Source: Actinophytocola sp036378875 | Lineage (GTDB): Bacteria; Actinomycetota; Actinomycetes; Mycobacteriales; Pseudonocardiaceae | Length of the DNA stretch: 64,000 bases | Direction: 5' to 3' | Assembly (NCBI RefSeq): GCF_036378875.1 | Contig: NZ_DASUVO010000002.1 | Coordinates: 143,150-207,149 of the forward strand | Part shown: one piece after another, positions 15,559 through 24,734 of the stretch | How the letters are laid out: the number at the start of each line of letters is the position of its first letter | Numbering within the stretch: position 1 is the stretch's first letter | Position numbers and translations under genes: made by a program | Notes under the pieces: generated by a model | Database searches by the model: none | The model's input: the letters and a program-made list of their open reading frames with translations, nothing else | Told to the model about the DNA's origin: nothing

Positions 15559-18231
15559 ATGCGCGACGAACGTTGGGTCAACCGGTTCAACTACGCCTGG
15601 AACGACACGCTGTTCTACGACCCGCTCGACGTCTACTACACCCCGCGGCGCGACCACTTCCTGGCCGAGCTGCCGCAGGACGTTCGGTCACGGTTCGTCC
15701 GCGCGGGGATCTGGTGGAGCTACCGGCACAACCCCACGCTGCCAACGCAGGGCTGGAAGATCCACGTGTCGGCGACCCAGCGCAACGTGCGCGAGGTGGC
15801 CGCCGCGGTCATCGGGCACCTCACCACCCGCGGCGTCGACTTCAAGATCGCGCTCGATCTCAACATCTTCGAGATGCTCAACCAGAAGCCGATGGGACGG
15901 GGCAGCAGCGGCAAGCTCATCACGATCTACCCGCGCGACGACGACGAGTTCCGCGACTGCCTGGCCGAGCTCGCCGATCTCCTGCGTGACGCGGCGGGCG
16001 CCTACGTGCTCTCCGACATGCGTTACAAGGACAGCAAGGCGCTCTACTTCCGGTACGGGCAGCTCCTCGACACCCACAGCGTCGACGCGATGGGCCGGAA
16101 GAAGCCGCACATCACCGGCCCCGACGGGCGGATCGCCGACGACCGGCGACCGGTGTTCACGAAGCCCTGGTGGTTGCCATGGCCCTTCAGCGACTGGAAA
16201 CCCGACGACGACCCCGGGTCCGGTGACCTCCTCGGTGGACGCTTCCGCGTCACCGACGCCATCCAGTTCTCCAACACCGGCGGGGTCTACCGGGCGCAGG
16301 ACACCGCTGACGGCGACCGGCTCGTGGTGCTCAAGGAAGCACGGCCCCACACAGGCGTCAACCCGCGCCAGGACCACGACGCGGTCGACATCCTCGGTCG
16401 CGAGTGGACGTTCCTCAACCGGCTGGCCGACACCGGCTGCTTTCCCGCGCCGATCGCCACGTTCCGCCACTGGGAGCACCATTTCATCGCCGAGGAGTTC
16501 GTCGAGGGCGTCGACTTCCGCTCGGTCCTGCTCGACGACAACCCGCTCATCCGGCCGGGGTTCGACCTCGAACGGTCGCGGCACTACCTGCGCACGTTCG
16601 TCAGGGTGTTCCGCGGGCTGGCGCGTGCGATACAGGCCGCCCACGAGCGCCAGGTGATCCTCGGCGACTTCACCCCGGCCAACCTGATCGTCGATCCCTA
16701 CACCTTCGAGGTCGTTCTCGTCGACCTGGAGTCGTGCCGCCTGGCCGAGTCCGACGCCGACGACGCGCACCTGCAAGGCTCGGTCGAGTTGTTCACGCCA
16801 GGATTCAGCCATTCCCGGCGCCATCGTAACGCGGCCACGACGGACGACGACCTGTACGGCCTGGCGATGACGATGGCCTACTTCGTGTTCCCGGTCGCCG
16901 CCATGTCCTTTCTGCGCGAGGACGTCCTCGACCTCTACCGGACCTACACCGACGCGCTCGGCTGGCCGGCGCGGATCCACGAGCTGCTCACCGATCTGGC
17001 GCAGGCACGGATCTCGCTCGCCGACGTGCTGCGGTTCCTCGACGACGAGGCGGACCTGGTCGGCGCGGTCGTCGTCCCAGCGGCCGAACCCGTTGCCGAG
17101 GAAGCACTTCGGCCCGCCGACGTGACGGCCGGGATCGCCGCGTTCGTCGCCGCCTCGGCCGACACCGACCGGGCCTCGCTGTTCCCCGTCGACCCCTTCG
17201 CGCACATCACCAACCCCCTGAGCCTCGGCTTCGGCGCGAGCGGTGTCCTGTGGGCACTCAACGCCTCCGGCTGTCCCGTACTGCCCGAATGGCGGCGATG
17301 GCTGCGTGACCGGCTGGCGGCCATCGACGTCGACGAGTATCCGGCCGGCCTCATGAGTGGCCTGGCCGGGATCGCGTGGGCGGCCGACGGTCTCGGGCTG
17401 CACACACAGGCGAGGGAGTTGCTGGCGCGGGCCAACGAGGCCGGCGCCGAGGACTACACGTTCTACTATGGACTCGCCGGGCTCGGCATGACCAACCTGC
17501 GTTTCTACCTCCAAAGCCACGACGAACGGGATCTCGCCGCGGCACGGGAATGCGCGCACGCACTGTCCGCCGCCGCCCTGCGTGACGGGCGGTGGGTCTA
17601 CTGGCTCAACGACTTCGCCTCCAAAGGCCCGCTGACCGGCCTCGGGTTCGGCCAGGCCGGCGTCGCGATGTTCCTGTTGCGGATGCACCAGATCACCGGC
17701 GACGCGTCCTGTCTGAGGCTGGGGGAGGGTGCCCTGGCCTGGGAGATGGCGAACGCGGAACCCCAGGACGACGGTTCGGTCATGTTCGTCCACGAGCGGA
17801 CCGGAATGCCGTACGTCGAGGTGGGTGCCGCCGGTGTCGCGCAGGTCCTGCTGCGCTACGGCGACCTGGACGCCGCGCGGACCGTGCTGCGGGGTGTGCG
17901 TGTCGGCCACACCTCGTTGGGCGGCTACGGGTTCGGCATGAGCGGGATCGCGGACGCGATGCTGGACGCGGCCACGATCCTCGGCGATCCGTCCTACCGG
18001 GACACCGCGGTGCGACAGCTGGCGCACGTCCGCGAGGTGTTCCTGTTCGAGCCACCGGCGCGGTTCGGGATTCCGCGCCGGGACGGGATCGCGCCGCTGG
18101 CGCTCCCCGGTGACGGCTTGTTGCGCTGCTCCTGCGACCTGATGACCGGCTCGGCCGGTGCGCTCCGGGTGTTCCACCGCCTGCGCACCGGCGGTCCGGC
18201 CGACTTCCTGCTGGACGAGGTGGCGCGGTGA
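15559..18231 (+). CDS. Class III lanthipeptide synthetase LanKC (lyase-kinase-cyclase)
   Basis: An 890-aa trifunctional enzyme that phosphorylates Ser/Thr of the precursor, eliminates phosphate and forms lanthionine or labionin. Residues about 1-200 are the lyase-like region (WVNRFNYAWNDTLFYDP at the start). Residues about 225-500 are a Ser/Thr kinase fold with VVLKEARP for the ATP lysine, QVILGDFTPANLIV as catalytic loop and VVLVDLESCRL as the metal motif. The C-terminal LanC-like part (about 560-890) lacks the Cys-Cys-His zinc ligands: the usual W-C-x-G is FGFGQAG here. That marks class III rather than class IV. ATG 15559 has AGAGGTAG upstream. The end overlaps the exporter start as GTGA. 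Confidence 0.92.
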   Translation: MRDERWVNRFNYAWNDTLFYDPLDVYYTPRRDHFLAELPQDVRSRFVRAGIWWSYRHNPTLPTQGWKIHVSATQRNVREVAAAVIGHLTTRGVDFKIALDLNIFEMLNQKPMGRGSSGKLITIYPRDDDEFRDCLAELADLLRDAAGAYVLSDMRYKDSKALYFRYGQLLDTHSVDAMGRKKPHITGPDGRIADDRRPVFTKPWWLPWPFSDWKPDDDPGSGDLLGGRFRVTDAIQFSNTGGVYRAQDTADGDRLVVLKEARPHTGVNPRQDHDAVDILGREWTFLNRLADTGCFPAPIATFRHWEHHFIAEEFVEGVDFRSVLLDDNPLIRPGFDLERSRHYLRTFVRVFRGLARAIQAAHERQVILGDFTPANLIVDPYTFEVVLVDLESCRLAESDADDAHLQGSVELFTPGFSHSRRHRNAATTDDDLYGLAMTMAYFVFPVAAMSFLREDVLDLYRTYTDALGWPARIHELLTDLAQARISLADVLRFLDDEADLVGAVVVPAAEPVAEEALRPADVTAGIAAFVAASADTDRASLFPVDPFAHITNPLSLGFGASGVLWALNASGCPVLPEWRRWLRDRLAAIDVDEYPAGLMSGLAGIAWAADGLGLHTQARELLARANEAGAEDYTFYYGLAGLGMTNLRFYLQSHDERDLAAARECAHALSAAALRDGRWVYWLNDFASKGPLTGLGFGQAGVAMFLLRMHQITGDASCLRLGEGALAWEMANAEPQDDGSVMFVHERTGMPYVEVGAAGVAQVLLRYGDLDAARTVLRGVRVGHTSLGGYGFGMSGIADAMLDAATILGDPSYRDTAVRQLAHVREVFLFEPPARFGIPRRDGIAPLALPGDGLLRCSCDLMTGSAGALRVFHRLRTGGPADFLLDEVAR

Positions 18232-19754
18232 AGGAGTTGTGGCGGACGCTCGCGGGGCACCGACGACAGTTCCTGGTGATCCTCGTCCTGGAGGCGGTCA
18301 CCAGCGGCACCGAGGCTCTGTTGCACCCGCTGCTGCTCAAGGCGCTGTTCGACGTGGCTGTCCTGTCCCAGGACTTCGGCAGGTTCGGTGTCCTCGGTGC
18401 CTGCTACCTGCTCTTCGGCGTCACCCTCAACCTCGCCGTGTACTGGGTTTCCGTGTGGCGCAAGCGGTTCGAGAACACGTGCGCGCTCTCGCTGGAGATG
18501 GAGCTGCTGGACCGCACACTCGGCCTGGACGGCCGCCGGATATCGCGGGACGGGCACGCGTCGTACGTCAGCCGGGTGCACAACGACGTGCGCGAGGGTC
18601 TCGTGCCGGCCGTCGACGTGTCGATCCGCCTCGCGCGGCAGGCGACCGCGTCCGTCGTGCTGGTCGGTGTGCTGCTGTACCTGTCCTGGCAGGCCGGCCT
18701 CATCCTGTTGATCGTCCTGCCGCCGCTCGTGGTGGTGAGCAAGCGCATCGCCAGGAGGATCGAGGACAACACCGGGTCCGAGCGGGAAGCCGAGGCGCGG
18801 TATGTCGACACGCTCGCCGGAACGCTCTCGTCCTTCCAGGCCCTGCGCGGCTTGTCGCTGTTGATGCCCGGCACGCGGGCGACCTGCCGGGCGGAGCTTC
18901 GGCGGTACCTCGACGTCACCTTCGTCAACTATCAGCTCGGCCAGAAACAACGCACCCTCAGCGACCTCGTCATGAACGTGTCCGACACGGCGTCGCTGAT
19001 CGTCGGCGCGTACTTCGTGTTCGCCGGCAGACTGTCGTTCGGTGGTTTCCTGGCCTTCGTCAACAGCCTGTGGCGTGCCCTCACCGGGATCGTCGCCATC
19101 ATCAACATGATCCCGGAGCTCCGCCGCAGTTCCGCCGTCCTCCAACGAATCCACGCCCTCCGAGAGTCCCAGACCGCGCCCTACCACGACGCCGGACCGC
19201 TGGTGCTCGTCGAAGGCGCCCGGGTCCACTACGGCGACGAGGTCGACGTGACGATCGACGACTTCGAGCTGCGTCCCGGCGAGCACGTCCTGCTGCGTGG
19301 CCCCAACGGTTGTGGGAAGACCACGTTGCTGCGTGTCGTCGCCGGAACACTCGCCCCCGACGCCGGCGTGGTCACGTTGCCATCGCGAGTCGCGTCGTTG
19401 ATCGCGCCGGTGCGGCTGCCGCCCCTGCCGGTCCGTGAGCTGGTCGCCGACGAGCGCCTGCTCGCGTCGATGGGGCTGACCGAGCTGGCCGACCAGCTGC
19501 CAGCGGACCTGTCCTCGGGTCAACGGCAGAAGGTCGGCGTCGCCGCGCTCCTGTGTGAGGACGCGGAGGTCTACCTGGTCGACGAGCCGTTCGCGAACCT
19601 CGACGCGGGCGGCAGGGACCTGGTGCTCCGGATGCTGGAGGAGCGGACCAGCGGCCGCGGTCTCGTCGTCGTGCACCACGGTGACGAAGCGCTCGACGGC
19701 CGGTTCGACCGTGTGGTGACCCTGCAGGGCACCAGCGCGCAGGGCCTCGCCTAG
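18228..19754 (+). CDS. ABC transporter, fused membrane and ATPase domains (lanthipeptide exporter)
   Basis: A 508-aa half-transporter. Residues about 15-300 hold around six membrane segments. Residues about 320-508 are the ATPase with Walker A GPNGCGKTT, the signature DLSSGQRQKVG and Walker B VYLVDEPFANLD. There is no C39 peptidase domain, consistent with class III systems, where leader removal is done by other proteases. The GTG start overlaps the synthetase stop by 4 nt, so translation is coupled. The likely role is export of the class III product, as a homodimer. The ATPase part is short and its H-loop region (VVVHHGDEAL) is slightly unusual. Confidence 0.88.
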   Translation: MKELWRTLAGHRRQFLVILVLEAVTSGTEALLHPLLLKALFDVAVLSQDFGRFGVLGACYLLFGVTLNLAVYWVSVWRKRFENTCALSLEMELLDRTLGLDGRRISRDGHASYVSRVHNDVREGLVPAVDVSIRLARQATASVVLVGVLLYLSWQAGLILLIVLPPLVVVSKRIARRIEDNTGSEREAEARYVDTLAGTLSSFQALRGLSLLMPGTRATCRAELRRYLDVTFVNYQLGQKQRTLSDLVMNVSDTASLIVGAYFVFAGRLSFGGFLAFVNSLWRALTGIVAIINMIPELRRSSAVLQRIHALRESQTAPYHDAGPLVLVEGARVHYGDEVDVTIDDFELRPGEHVLLRGPNGCGKTTLLRVVAGTLAPDAGVVTLPSRVASLIAPVRLPPLPVRELVADERLLASMGLTELADQLPADLSSGQRQKVGVAALLCEDAEVYLVDEPFANLDAGGRDLVLRMLEERTSGRGLVVVHHGDEALDGRFDRVVTLQGTSAQGLA

Positions 19755-19769
19755 CTTTAGCCTTGTCGC

Positions 19770-20426
19770 GTGTCGGAGGACGGCTTGGCGTGGCTCGACC
19801 TGCTCGCGGTCGATCGGATCGGGGCGATGCGGGCGTTTCTCACGGCGTGGTACCCCGAGTCCGTTCCCGGTGCGGTCGCGCCGGTGGTGACCGGGGTGCC
19901 GGCGGCATTGGCCGCGCTGTACGCCATCGCGGCCGGGCGGCCGGAGGTGTTGGGCACGCAGAACGAGGTGCTGGTGCCCGACAAGCTGCGGACCGATCCA
20001 GCCGAGGGGTTGGTGGTCTTCGCGGGGGAGAACCAGGGGAACTTCTGGTGGATGTTCGAGCCGGACGAGGACGACCCGACGGTGTGGCGGGTCCCGTCGG
20101 GTGGCACCCCGGAGGCCGAGGGGGAGCCGCTGAGCGGCTTCCTCGTTCAGTTCTGTCTGTTCGAAGCGCTTTCGGGCACGCTGACGGCCGGCTCGTCGAT
20201 GACACCGCCGGAACAGGCGCGCCAGGTGACGTCCGTGCTGCGTGAGGTGCCGCTGGCGCCGTGGAGCTGGCCCGCCGAACAGACCCGGTTCTTCGTCGCA
20301 CCCGATCTGGTGGTGTACGCCGGCACGTTCGACGACACCGTCGAGCTCGTGGCCGGGGCACGCACCCCCGCCGCGTTCGCGCCCCTGAAAGCCACCGACG
20401 TCCCATGGGAAGTCTTCGGCGAATGA
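19770..20426 (+). CDS. SMI1/KNR4 (SUKH)-like protein
   Basis: A 218-aa soluble protein starting at GTG 19770, only 15 bases after the exporter gene. It resembles the SMI1/KNR4 (SUKH) fold in its pattern: PAALAALYAIAAGRPEVLG, then LVVFAGENQGNFWWMF and a Trp-rich ending. SUKH proteins often act as immunity proteins against toxins, or as scaffolds. Its position as the last gene of the lanthipeptide operon makes a self-protection role conceivable, but the operon link and the function are inference. A hairpin downstream closes the transcription unit. Confidence 0.65.
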   Translation: MSEDGLAWLDLLAVDRIGAMRAFLTAWYPESVPGAVAPVVTGVPAALAALYAIAAGRPEVLGTQNEVLVPDKLRTDPAEGLVVFAGENQGNFWWMFEPDEDDPTVWRVPSGGTPEAEGEPLSGFLVQFCLFEALSGTLTAGSSMTPPEQARQVTSVLREVPLAPWSWPAEQTRFFVAPDLVVYAGTFDDTVELVAGARTPAAFAPLKATDVPWEVFGE

Positions 20427-20437
20427 CCACACGAGAA

Positions 20438-20468
20438 CGGGCGGCCGGCGCGACACGCCGACCGCCCG
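20438..20468. terminator. Bidirectional hairpin terminator between convergent genes
   Basis: CGGGCGG (20438-20444) pairs with CCGCCCG (20462-20468), and an inner GGCG/CGCC adds to the stem. It sits in the 52-base gap between the SUKH-like gene and the convergent RCC1-repeat gene. No long T run is present, as is common for GC-rich actinomycete terminators. Confidence 0.6.
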
Positions 20469-20478
20469 ATCCCTCACC

Positions 20479-21606
20479 TCACTGCAACGCGAAGGTGGAG
20501 TAACCACCCGCGATCACGCCCGTGATCCCCACCAGACCCGACACCTCTGTCGGTCGTGTGCGGTTGGTCGTGGTCCCGTCGCCGATCTGGCCTTCGCTGT
20601 TGCTTCCCCAGGCCCGGACCACACCGCCGGTCGTCAACATGACGCTGTGATCGAACCCGGCGTCGATCGCGATCGCGTTCTCGCCGCCGACGGCCGTCGA
20701 CACCGGGAACACTCGCGGGCTGGTGGTGGTGCCGTCCCCGAGCTGGCCTTCGTCGTTCAGGCCCCAGGCCTTGACCCGGCTGTCGGCCATCAGCGCGAGG
20801 CTGTGCTGGCCGCCGCAGGCGATCGCGATGACCTTGCCGTTGAGGCTGTCCGTGTTCACCGTTGTCGGAAGTGGACTGTCGGTGGTGTTGCCGTTGCCCA
20901 GCTGACCGTTGGTGTTGTCGCCCCACGCCCGGATCACCCCGTTGGAGGTCAACGTCATGACGTGCCGCCGTCCCGTGGCGATCGCCTTGACCGTGACCAG
21001 GTTCTGCACCGGGGCCAGCGTGGCCCTCGGCTCCTTGGTGCCGTCGCCGAGCTCGCCGTTGCCGTTGCTGCCACAGGTCATCACCTTGCCGTCGGACAGC
21101 AACAACACGGTGAAGTTGTCGCCAGCGGCCAGCGCCTTGACCCGGCTCAGCCCGAGGTTCACCTGCACCGGGGTGAGCCGGTCGGTGCCCTCGACGCCCA
21201 GACCGAGCTGGCCGATGAGGTTGCGGCCCCAGGCGAACAGCTTGCCGTCGGCCGTCAGCGCCAGACTGTGGCCCGAGCCGGCGGCCACCGCCACCACGTT
21301 GTTCAGGCCCGGGACCGGCGCCGGCGTCGCGCGGTCGGTCTTCGTGCCGTCACCCAGCTGGCCGTTGCTGTTGTTGCCCCAGGCCCGGACGGTGCCGTTG
21401 GACAGCACCGCCAGGCCGAAGCCCGACCCTTCCGCGAAGGCGATGACACCGGTCAGGTTCGGCACCGGCGCCGGCAGTGCCCGGCCGGTCGTCGTGCCGT
21501 CACCGAGCTGCCCGGAGTTGTTGCGTCCCCAGGCCAGCAAGGTGCCGGGCGTGACGGCGGCGGTAGCCCCCGGGTCCGCCATCTCGTCGGTTCTCGTCGT
21601 GGTCAT
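20479..21606 (-). CDS. RCC1-repeat beta-propeller protein
   Basis: A 375-aa protein built almost wholly from about seven RCC1 repeats of roughly 50 residues. Each carries the pattern AWG-x-N-x-x-GQLGDGT and a following A-x-G-x-x-HSLAL or variant. RCC1 repeats form a seven-bladed propeller and usually mediate protein binding; the bacterial roles are mostly unknown. The N-terminus is hydrophilic with no signal peptide if translation starts at ATG 21606. An alternative ATG at 21660 has no visible ribosome site. One blade has a Cys (MTCGSNGNGELGDGT). No neighbouring gene suggests a partner. Confidence 0.82.
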   Translation of the reverse strand: MTTTRTDEMADPGATAAVTPGTLLAWGRNNSGQLGDGTTTGRALPAPVPNLTGVIAFAEGSGFGLAVLSNGTVRAWGNNSNGQLGDGTKTDRATPAPVPGLNNVVAVAAGSGHSLALTADGKLFAWGRNLIGQLGLGVEGTDRLTPVQVNLGLSRVKALAAGDNFTVLLLSDGKVMTCGSNGNGELGDGTKEPRATLAPVQNLVTVKAIATGRRHVMTLTSNGVIRAWGDNTNGQLGNGNTTDSPLPTTVNTDSLNGKVIAIACGGQHSLALMADSRVKAWGLNDEGQLGDGTTTSPRVFPVSTAVGGENAIAIDAGFDHSVMLTTGGVVRAWGSNSEGQIGDGTTTNRTRPTEVSGLVGITGVIAGGYSTFALQ

Positions 21607-21727
21607 CTTCTGCTTTCCATCCCCTCCCGCGACGTTCGCGCGGTATGACATGGAGTCCACAGCAGAAAACCGGACAGCGAATCGGTAACCGGTGCCTATC
21701 CGAACCGGCCGGGCTACCCATGTTTGG

Positions 21728-23239
21728 TCAGCCCAGGGCCAGCGGCCGGAACTCGTGGTGTTGCCAGAGCCGCCGGGACGTCTCCTCGGGGTAGGCGGTG
21801 ACCGCGGGGGTGGCGTCGAAGATCTGGGTCAGGCGCTGTTCGTTGTCGAACGCGGGCCAGCCGGGGTCGCCGGTGGTGGCGAACGCGGTCCACGCCGTGC
21901 GGAACTGGTCGGACAGTCGCGCTGTCTCGGCGGGTGGTTCTGGTCCGAGGAGCAGTGGGCCGAGGTCGGCGTCGGTGGTGCCGAACAGCAGCGGGAGGTC
22001 CAGGCCGTGGCACGCGCCGAGGTGGCCGCCGGCTCCGGGGGCGGGCCAGGTCAGCTCGTACAGGTGGGCGCGGCCACCGCCGGCGACCTGGGCTTCGGCC
22101 AGGCGCAGCGTGGGCATGCGGAACAGCCAGTCGGACTGCACACGCTCGTACAGCTCCTCGGCCGACGCGTCCGGGAAGGCCGACCGGTAGGGCAGGTCCG
22201 CGCCGAAGACCCGCAGTGCCCAGGCCGCGTCCTCGTCGGTGATCTTGCCGAGTTTGCCGAACATGCCCATGAACAGCCGGCATTCCTCGCGGTTGTGGCC
22301 GGTGATGAGCGCGACGTCCCGAGCGGCGCCGCCGGCCAGGGCCTGCCACGGCGTGGTCGGCAGCACCTCGCCGTCCACGACCGGCGCGAACAGCGTGTCG
22401 CCGTGCTCGGCCCACACGCCCCATCCCGCCGGTCGCGCGGCGCCGGCCACCGCCTCGCCGGACAGCGCCAGCTCATAGGGGTCCACAGTGGACAGGTCGG
22501 CGGCGGTCGGGCGCAGGCCGCGGTGTGCGGCGATGGCGGTGGTCACCCCGGCGGCCAGCTCGGGGGACAGGAACGTGCCGGGGACGCTCTGGGCGATGGC
22601 ACGGCCGAACAGACCGTTCGCGGACGGCATGGCCAGCAGTGCGGCGATCGTGCCGCCGCCTGCCGACTCGCCGAACACCGTGACCTGGTCGGGGTCGCCG
22701 CCGAACGCGCTGATGTTGTCGCGCACCCACTCCAGCGCGGCGACCTGGTCGAGCAGGGCGCGGTTGGCCGGCGCGCCCTCGATGGCGGCGAAGCCCTCGA
22801 TGCCCAGCCGGTAGTTGCAGCTGACCACCACCAGGTCGCCGTGCCGGGCGATCCGCTTGGCGTCGTAGCCACCCTGGGACGACGAGCCGAGTTTGTAGGC
22901 CCCGCCGTGGATCCACACCATCACCGGGCGGCGCGCGGCCGGGTCGGGCGCGGGTGTCCACACGTTGACCGTCAGCCAGTCGTCGGTCGGCGGCTTCGGC
23001 AGGCTGACGCCGGCCGGCCGGAACGTGCCGAGGTCCTGGGGTGCGGTCGGGCCGAAGGAGAACGCCTCCCGCACACCGTCCCAGCGCGGCGCGGGTTGGG
23101 GTGCGGCGAACCGGGCGGCGCCGACGGGCGGCGCGGCGAACGGGATGCCGCGGAAGACGGCCAACCCGTCCTCCCAACGGCCCCGCACGGCTCCGGCGGC
23201 GGTGCGTACCTCGGGTTCGACGGACACCTCAGTCGTCAT
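21728..23239 (-). CDS. Type B carboxylesterase
   Basis: A 503-aa alpha/beta hydrolase of the carboxylesterase/lipase type B family. The nucleophile elbow is VTVFGESAGGGTIAALLAMP, the oxyanion region is MVWIHGGAYKLGSSSQ, and an early block reads FRGIPFAAPPVGAARFAAP. No signal peptide is present, so it is probably cytosolic. ATG 23239 overlaps the end of the upstream TetR gene by 11 nt, so both are likely made from one message and the esterase is probably the regulated function. It may hydrolyse xenobiotic or carbamate esters; the true substrate is not evident. Confidence 0.88.
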   Translation of the reverse strand: MTTEVSVEPEVRTAAGAVRGRWEDGLAVFRGIPFAAPPVGAARFAAPQPAPRWDGVREAFSFGPTAPQDLGTFRPAGVSLPKPPTDDWLTVNVWTPAPDPAARRPVMVWIHGGAYKLGSSSQGGYDAKRIARHGDLVVVSCNYRLGIEGFAAIEGAPANRALLDQVAALEWVRDNISAFGGDPDQVTVFGESAGGGTIAALLAMPSANGLFGRAIAQSVPGTFLSPELAAGVTTAIAAHRGLRPTAADLSTVDPYELALSGEAVAGAARPAGWGVWAEHGDTLFAPVVDGEVLPTTPWQALAGGAARDVALITGHNREECRLFMGMFGKLGKITDEDAAWALRVFGADLPYRSAFPDASAEELYERVQSDWLFRMPTLRLAEAQVAGGGRAHLYELTWPAPGAGGHLGACHGLDLPLLFGTTDADLGPLLLGPEPPAETARLSDQFRTAWTAFATTGDPGWPAFDNEQRLTQIFDATPAVTAYPEETSRRLWQHHEFRPLALG

Positions 23240-23834
23240 CGGCTGCGCCTTTCTGATGGGGAGCGAGGAGTGCGGAGGCCGTTCGCATGAGCCGGTCGGT
23301 GAACTCGTCCGCGTCCAGTGGCGCCGGACCGTCGACCACCCACGTGTGCACGACGTCGCCCCAGCCGCCGGTCAGCAACATGGCGAGATCCTCGAGCAGG
23401 CGGTCGTCGAGGCGGTCGCCGTACATCATGCGGACGAGTCGCCGGTTGATCGGCAGGAAAAGGCTGTTGAGCGCCCTGCTCAGGGCGAACCCGCACGAGC
23501 TGGTCAGCAGCGCCCGGTAGAACGCCCGGTGGGCGGCCATGTGCCGGGCCACCGCGAGCGCCCGCGCGTGCCCGTCGCCCGGTCCTTCGGTGACCTGGGG
23601 CAGGAGCTCGCGGCGGGCCAGGTCGAGCGCGGCCTCCAGCAGCAGCGTGTCGCGGTCGCGGAACTGCTGGTACACCAGCCGCCGGCTGACGTCCGCGGCC
23701 TCGGCGAGGTCGGAGATCGGCACGTCCGCGGTCCCGCGCTCGGCCACCAGCCGCACCGTCGCGGACATCAGCGCGGCCCGGGACCGCCGCACTCGGCGGT
23801 CCCGGGCCGGTGGCAACGTCGGCGACTCCAGCAT
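23229..23834 (-). CDS. TetR-family regulator of the esterase operon
   Basis: A 201-aa regulator with an N-terminal helix-turn-helix of TetR type (ISDLAEAADVSRRLVYQQFR, about residues 39-58) and a helical ligand domain. I start it at ATG 23834 (MLESPTLPPARDRR). A GTG at 23849 is in frame but lies at the edge of the inverted repeat that probably serves as operator. The gene precedes and overlaps the carboxylesterase gene, so it likely represses its own operon until a ligand, perhaps an ester or its product, is present. Confidence 0.83.
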   Translation of the reverse strand: MLESPTLPPARDRRVRRSRAALMSATVRLVAERGTADVPISDLAEAADVSRRLVYQQFRDRDTLLLEAALDLARRELLPQVTEGPGDGHARALAVARHMAAHRAFYRALLTSSCGFALSRALNSLFLPINRRLVRMMYGDRLDDRLLEDLAMLLTGGWGDVVHTWVVDGPAPLDADEFTDRLMRTASALLAPHQKGAADDD

Positions 23835-23847
23835 CCTTAGATGATGC

Positions 23848-23873
23848 ACACTTGAGAAAAAACTCGCAAGTGT
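23848..23873. promoter_or_regulatory. Inverted repeat, probable TetR operator
   Basis: ACACTTG (23848-23854) and CAAGTGT (23867-23873) flank a 12-base AT-rich spacer containing a run of six A. The repeat lies 14 bases upstream of the TetR start, between it and the stop of the ABC permease gene. The site fits an autoregulatory operator overlapping a promoter. It could also help to terminate the permease transcript. Confidence 0.55.
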
Positions 23874-23876
23874 TAC

Positions 23877-24734
23877 CTACACGTCCTTCCCGCGGATCGT
23901 GAGGACGGCCGCGCCGATCACGACCACGACCCAGGCGCAGAGGACGGTGACCCCGGCGCCCGCGCTGAGCGTGCTGCCGCCGGCCGCGCCGACCTCGGTG
24001 AAGGAGGCGGCGGCGGAGCTCGGGAGGAAGCGCAGGATGGTGTCCCAGCTGTCGGGGAGGAGCGCGCCTGCGATGTTGGGGAGGATGAGGATGCCGCCGA
24101 CCAGGGCGCCGATGCTGCCGGCGGTGTTGCGGAGCAGGATGCCGAGTCCGAGGCCGAGCAGGGCGATCGCGGTGATGTAGCCGACCATGCCCACGAGCGA
24201 GGTCAGCACGCCGTCGTCGGTCAGGGAGACGGTGGGGGAGTCGTTGGCGGACAGGATGCTCATGCCCGCGCCGTAGGCGCCGAGGACGCCGATGGCCGCG
24301 GTGGGGATCGCGACGCTGGTGAGTGCGACGGTCTTGGCGATGACGACCTGCCAGCGGCGGGGCACGGCCGCGACGGTGGCGGTGATCATGCGTGAGCTGT
24401 ACTCGCGGGCGCCGGCCAGGCTGCCCAGGACGCCGATGAGGAGCACGGCGAAGGTGGAGCCGGTGAGGACGGTCGCGAGGGGGCCGCTGCCGCCGAAGGG
24501 GTCACCGCCGCCTCCCGGTCCGCCCTCCGGGGAGATGGAGCCGGTGGACGCGGCCGCGGCGATCGCGCCGAAGGCGATCATGACGAGGGCGACCGACGCC
24601 ATGCCGATCCAGGTGCTGCGCAGGCTGCGGATCTTGATCCACTCCGCGCGGACGGCCCGGCCGAAGGTCTGGGGGTGAGTGGCGGTCGCCGCCCTTTCCG
24701 CGGGGCGGGTCGACCGTTCGAGCGTGGTGGTCAT
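23877..24734 (-). CDS. ABC-2-type transporter permease
   Basis: A 285-aa membrane protein with about six hydrophobic segments and a long N-terminal cytosolic tail. The segment QTFGRAVRAEWIKIRSLRST before TM1 is characteristic of bacterial ABC-2 permeases. ATG 24734 overlaps the stop of the ATPase gene by one base (TGATG), so the two are translationally coupled. Together they form an exporter of unknown substrate, often a lipid or a peptide antibiotic. The neighbouring divergent two-component system suggests control by an extracellular signal such as a membrane-active compound. Confidence 0.85.
   Translation of the reverse strand: MTTTLERSTRPAERAATATHPQTFGRAVRAEWIKIRSLRSTWIGMASVALVMIAFGAIAAAASTGSISPEGGPGGGGDPFGGSGPLATVLTGSTFAVLLIGVLGSLAGAREYSSRMITATVAAVPRRWQVVIAKTVALTSVAIPTAAIGVLGAYGAGMSILSANDSPTVSLTDDGVLTSLVGMVGYITAIALLGLGLGILLRNTAGSIGALVGGILILPNIAGALLPDSWDTILRFLPSSAAASFTEVGAAGGSTLSAGAGVTVLCAWVVVVIGAAVLTIRGKDV

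Noticed and set aside
15559..18231. Class IV (LanL) synthetase
   Set aside because: The C-terminal cyclase-like part lacks the Cys-Cys-His zinc ligands required for class IV, so class III is the better call.
17994..20507. An 837-codon leftward open frame across the lanthipeptide genes
   Set aside because: It is antisense to the well-supported LanKC end, the exporter and the SUKH-like gene, and is rich in Arg/Gly/Pro/His with no recognisable motif.
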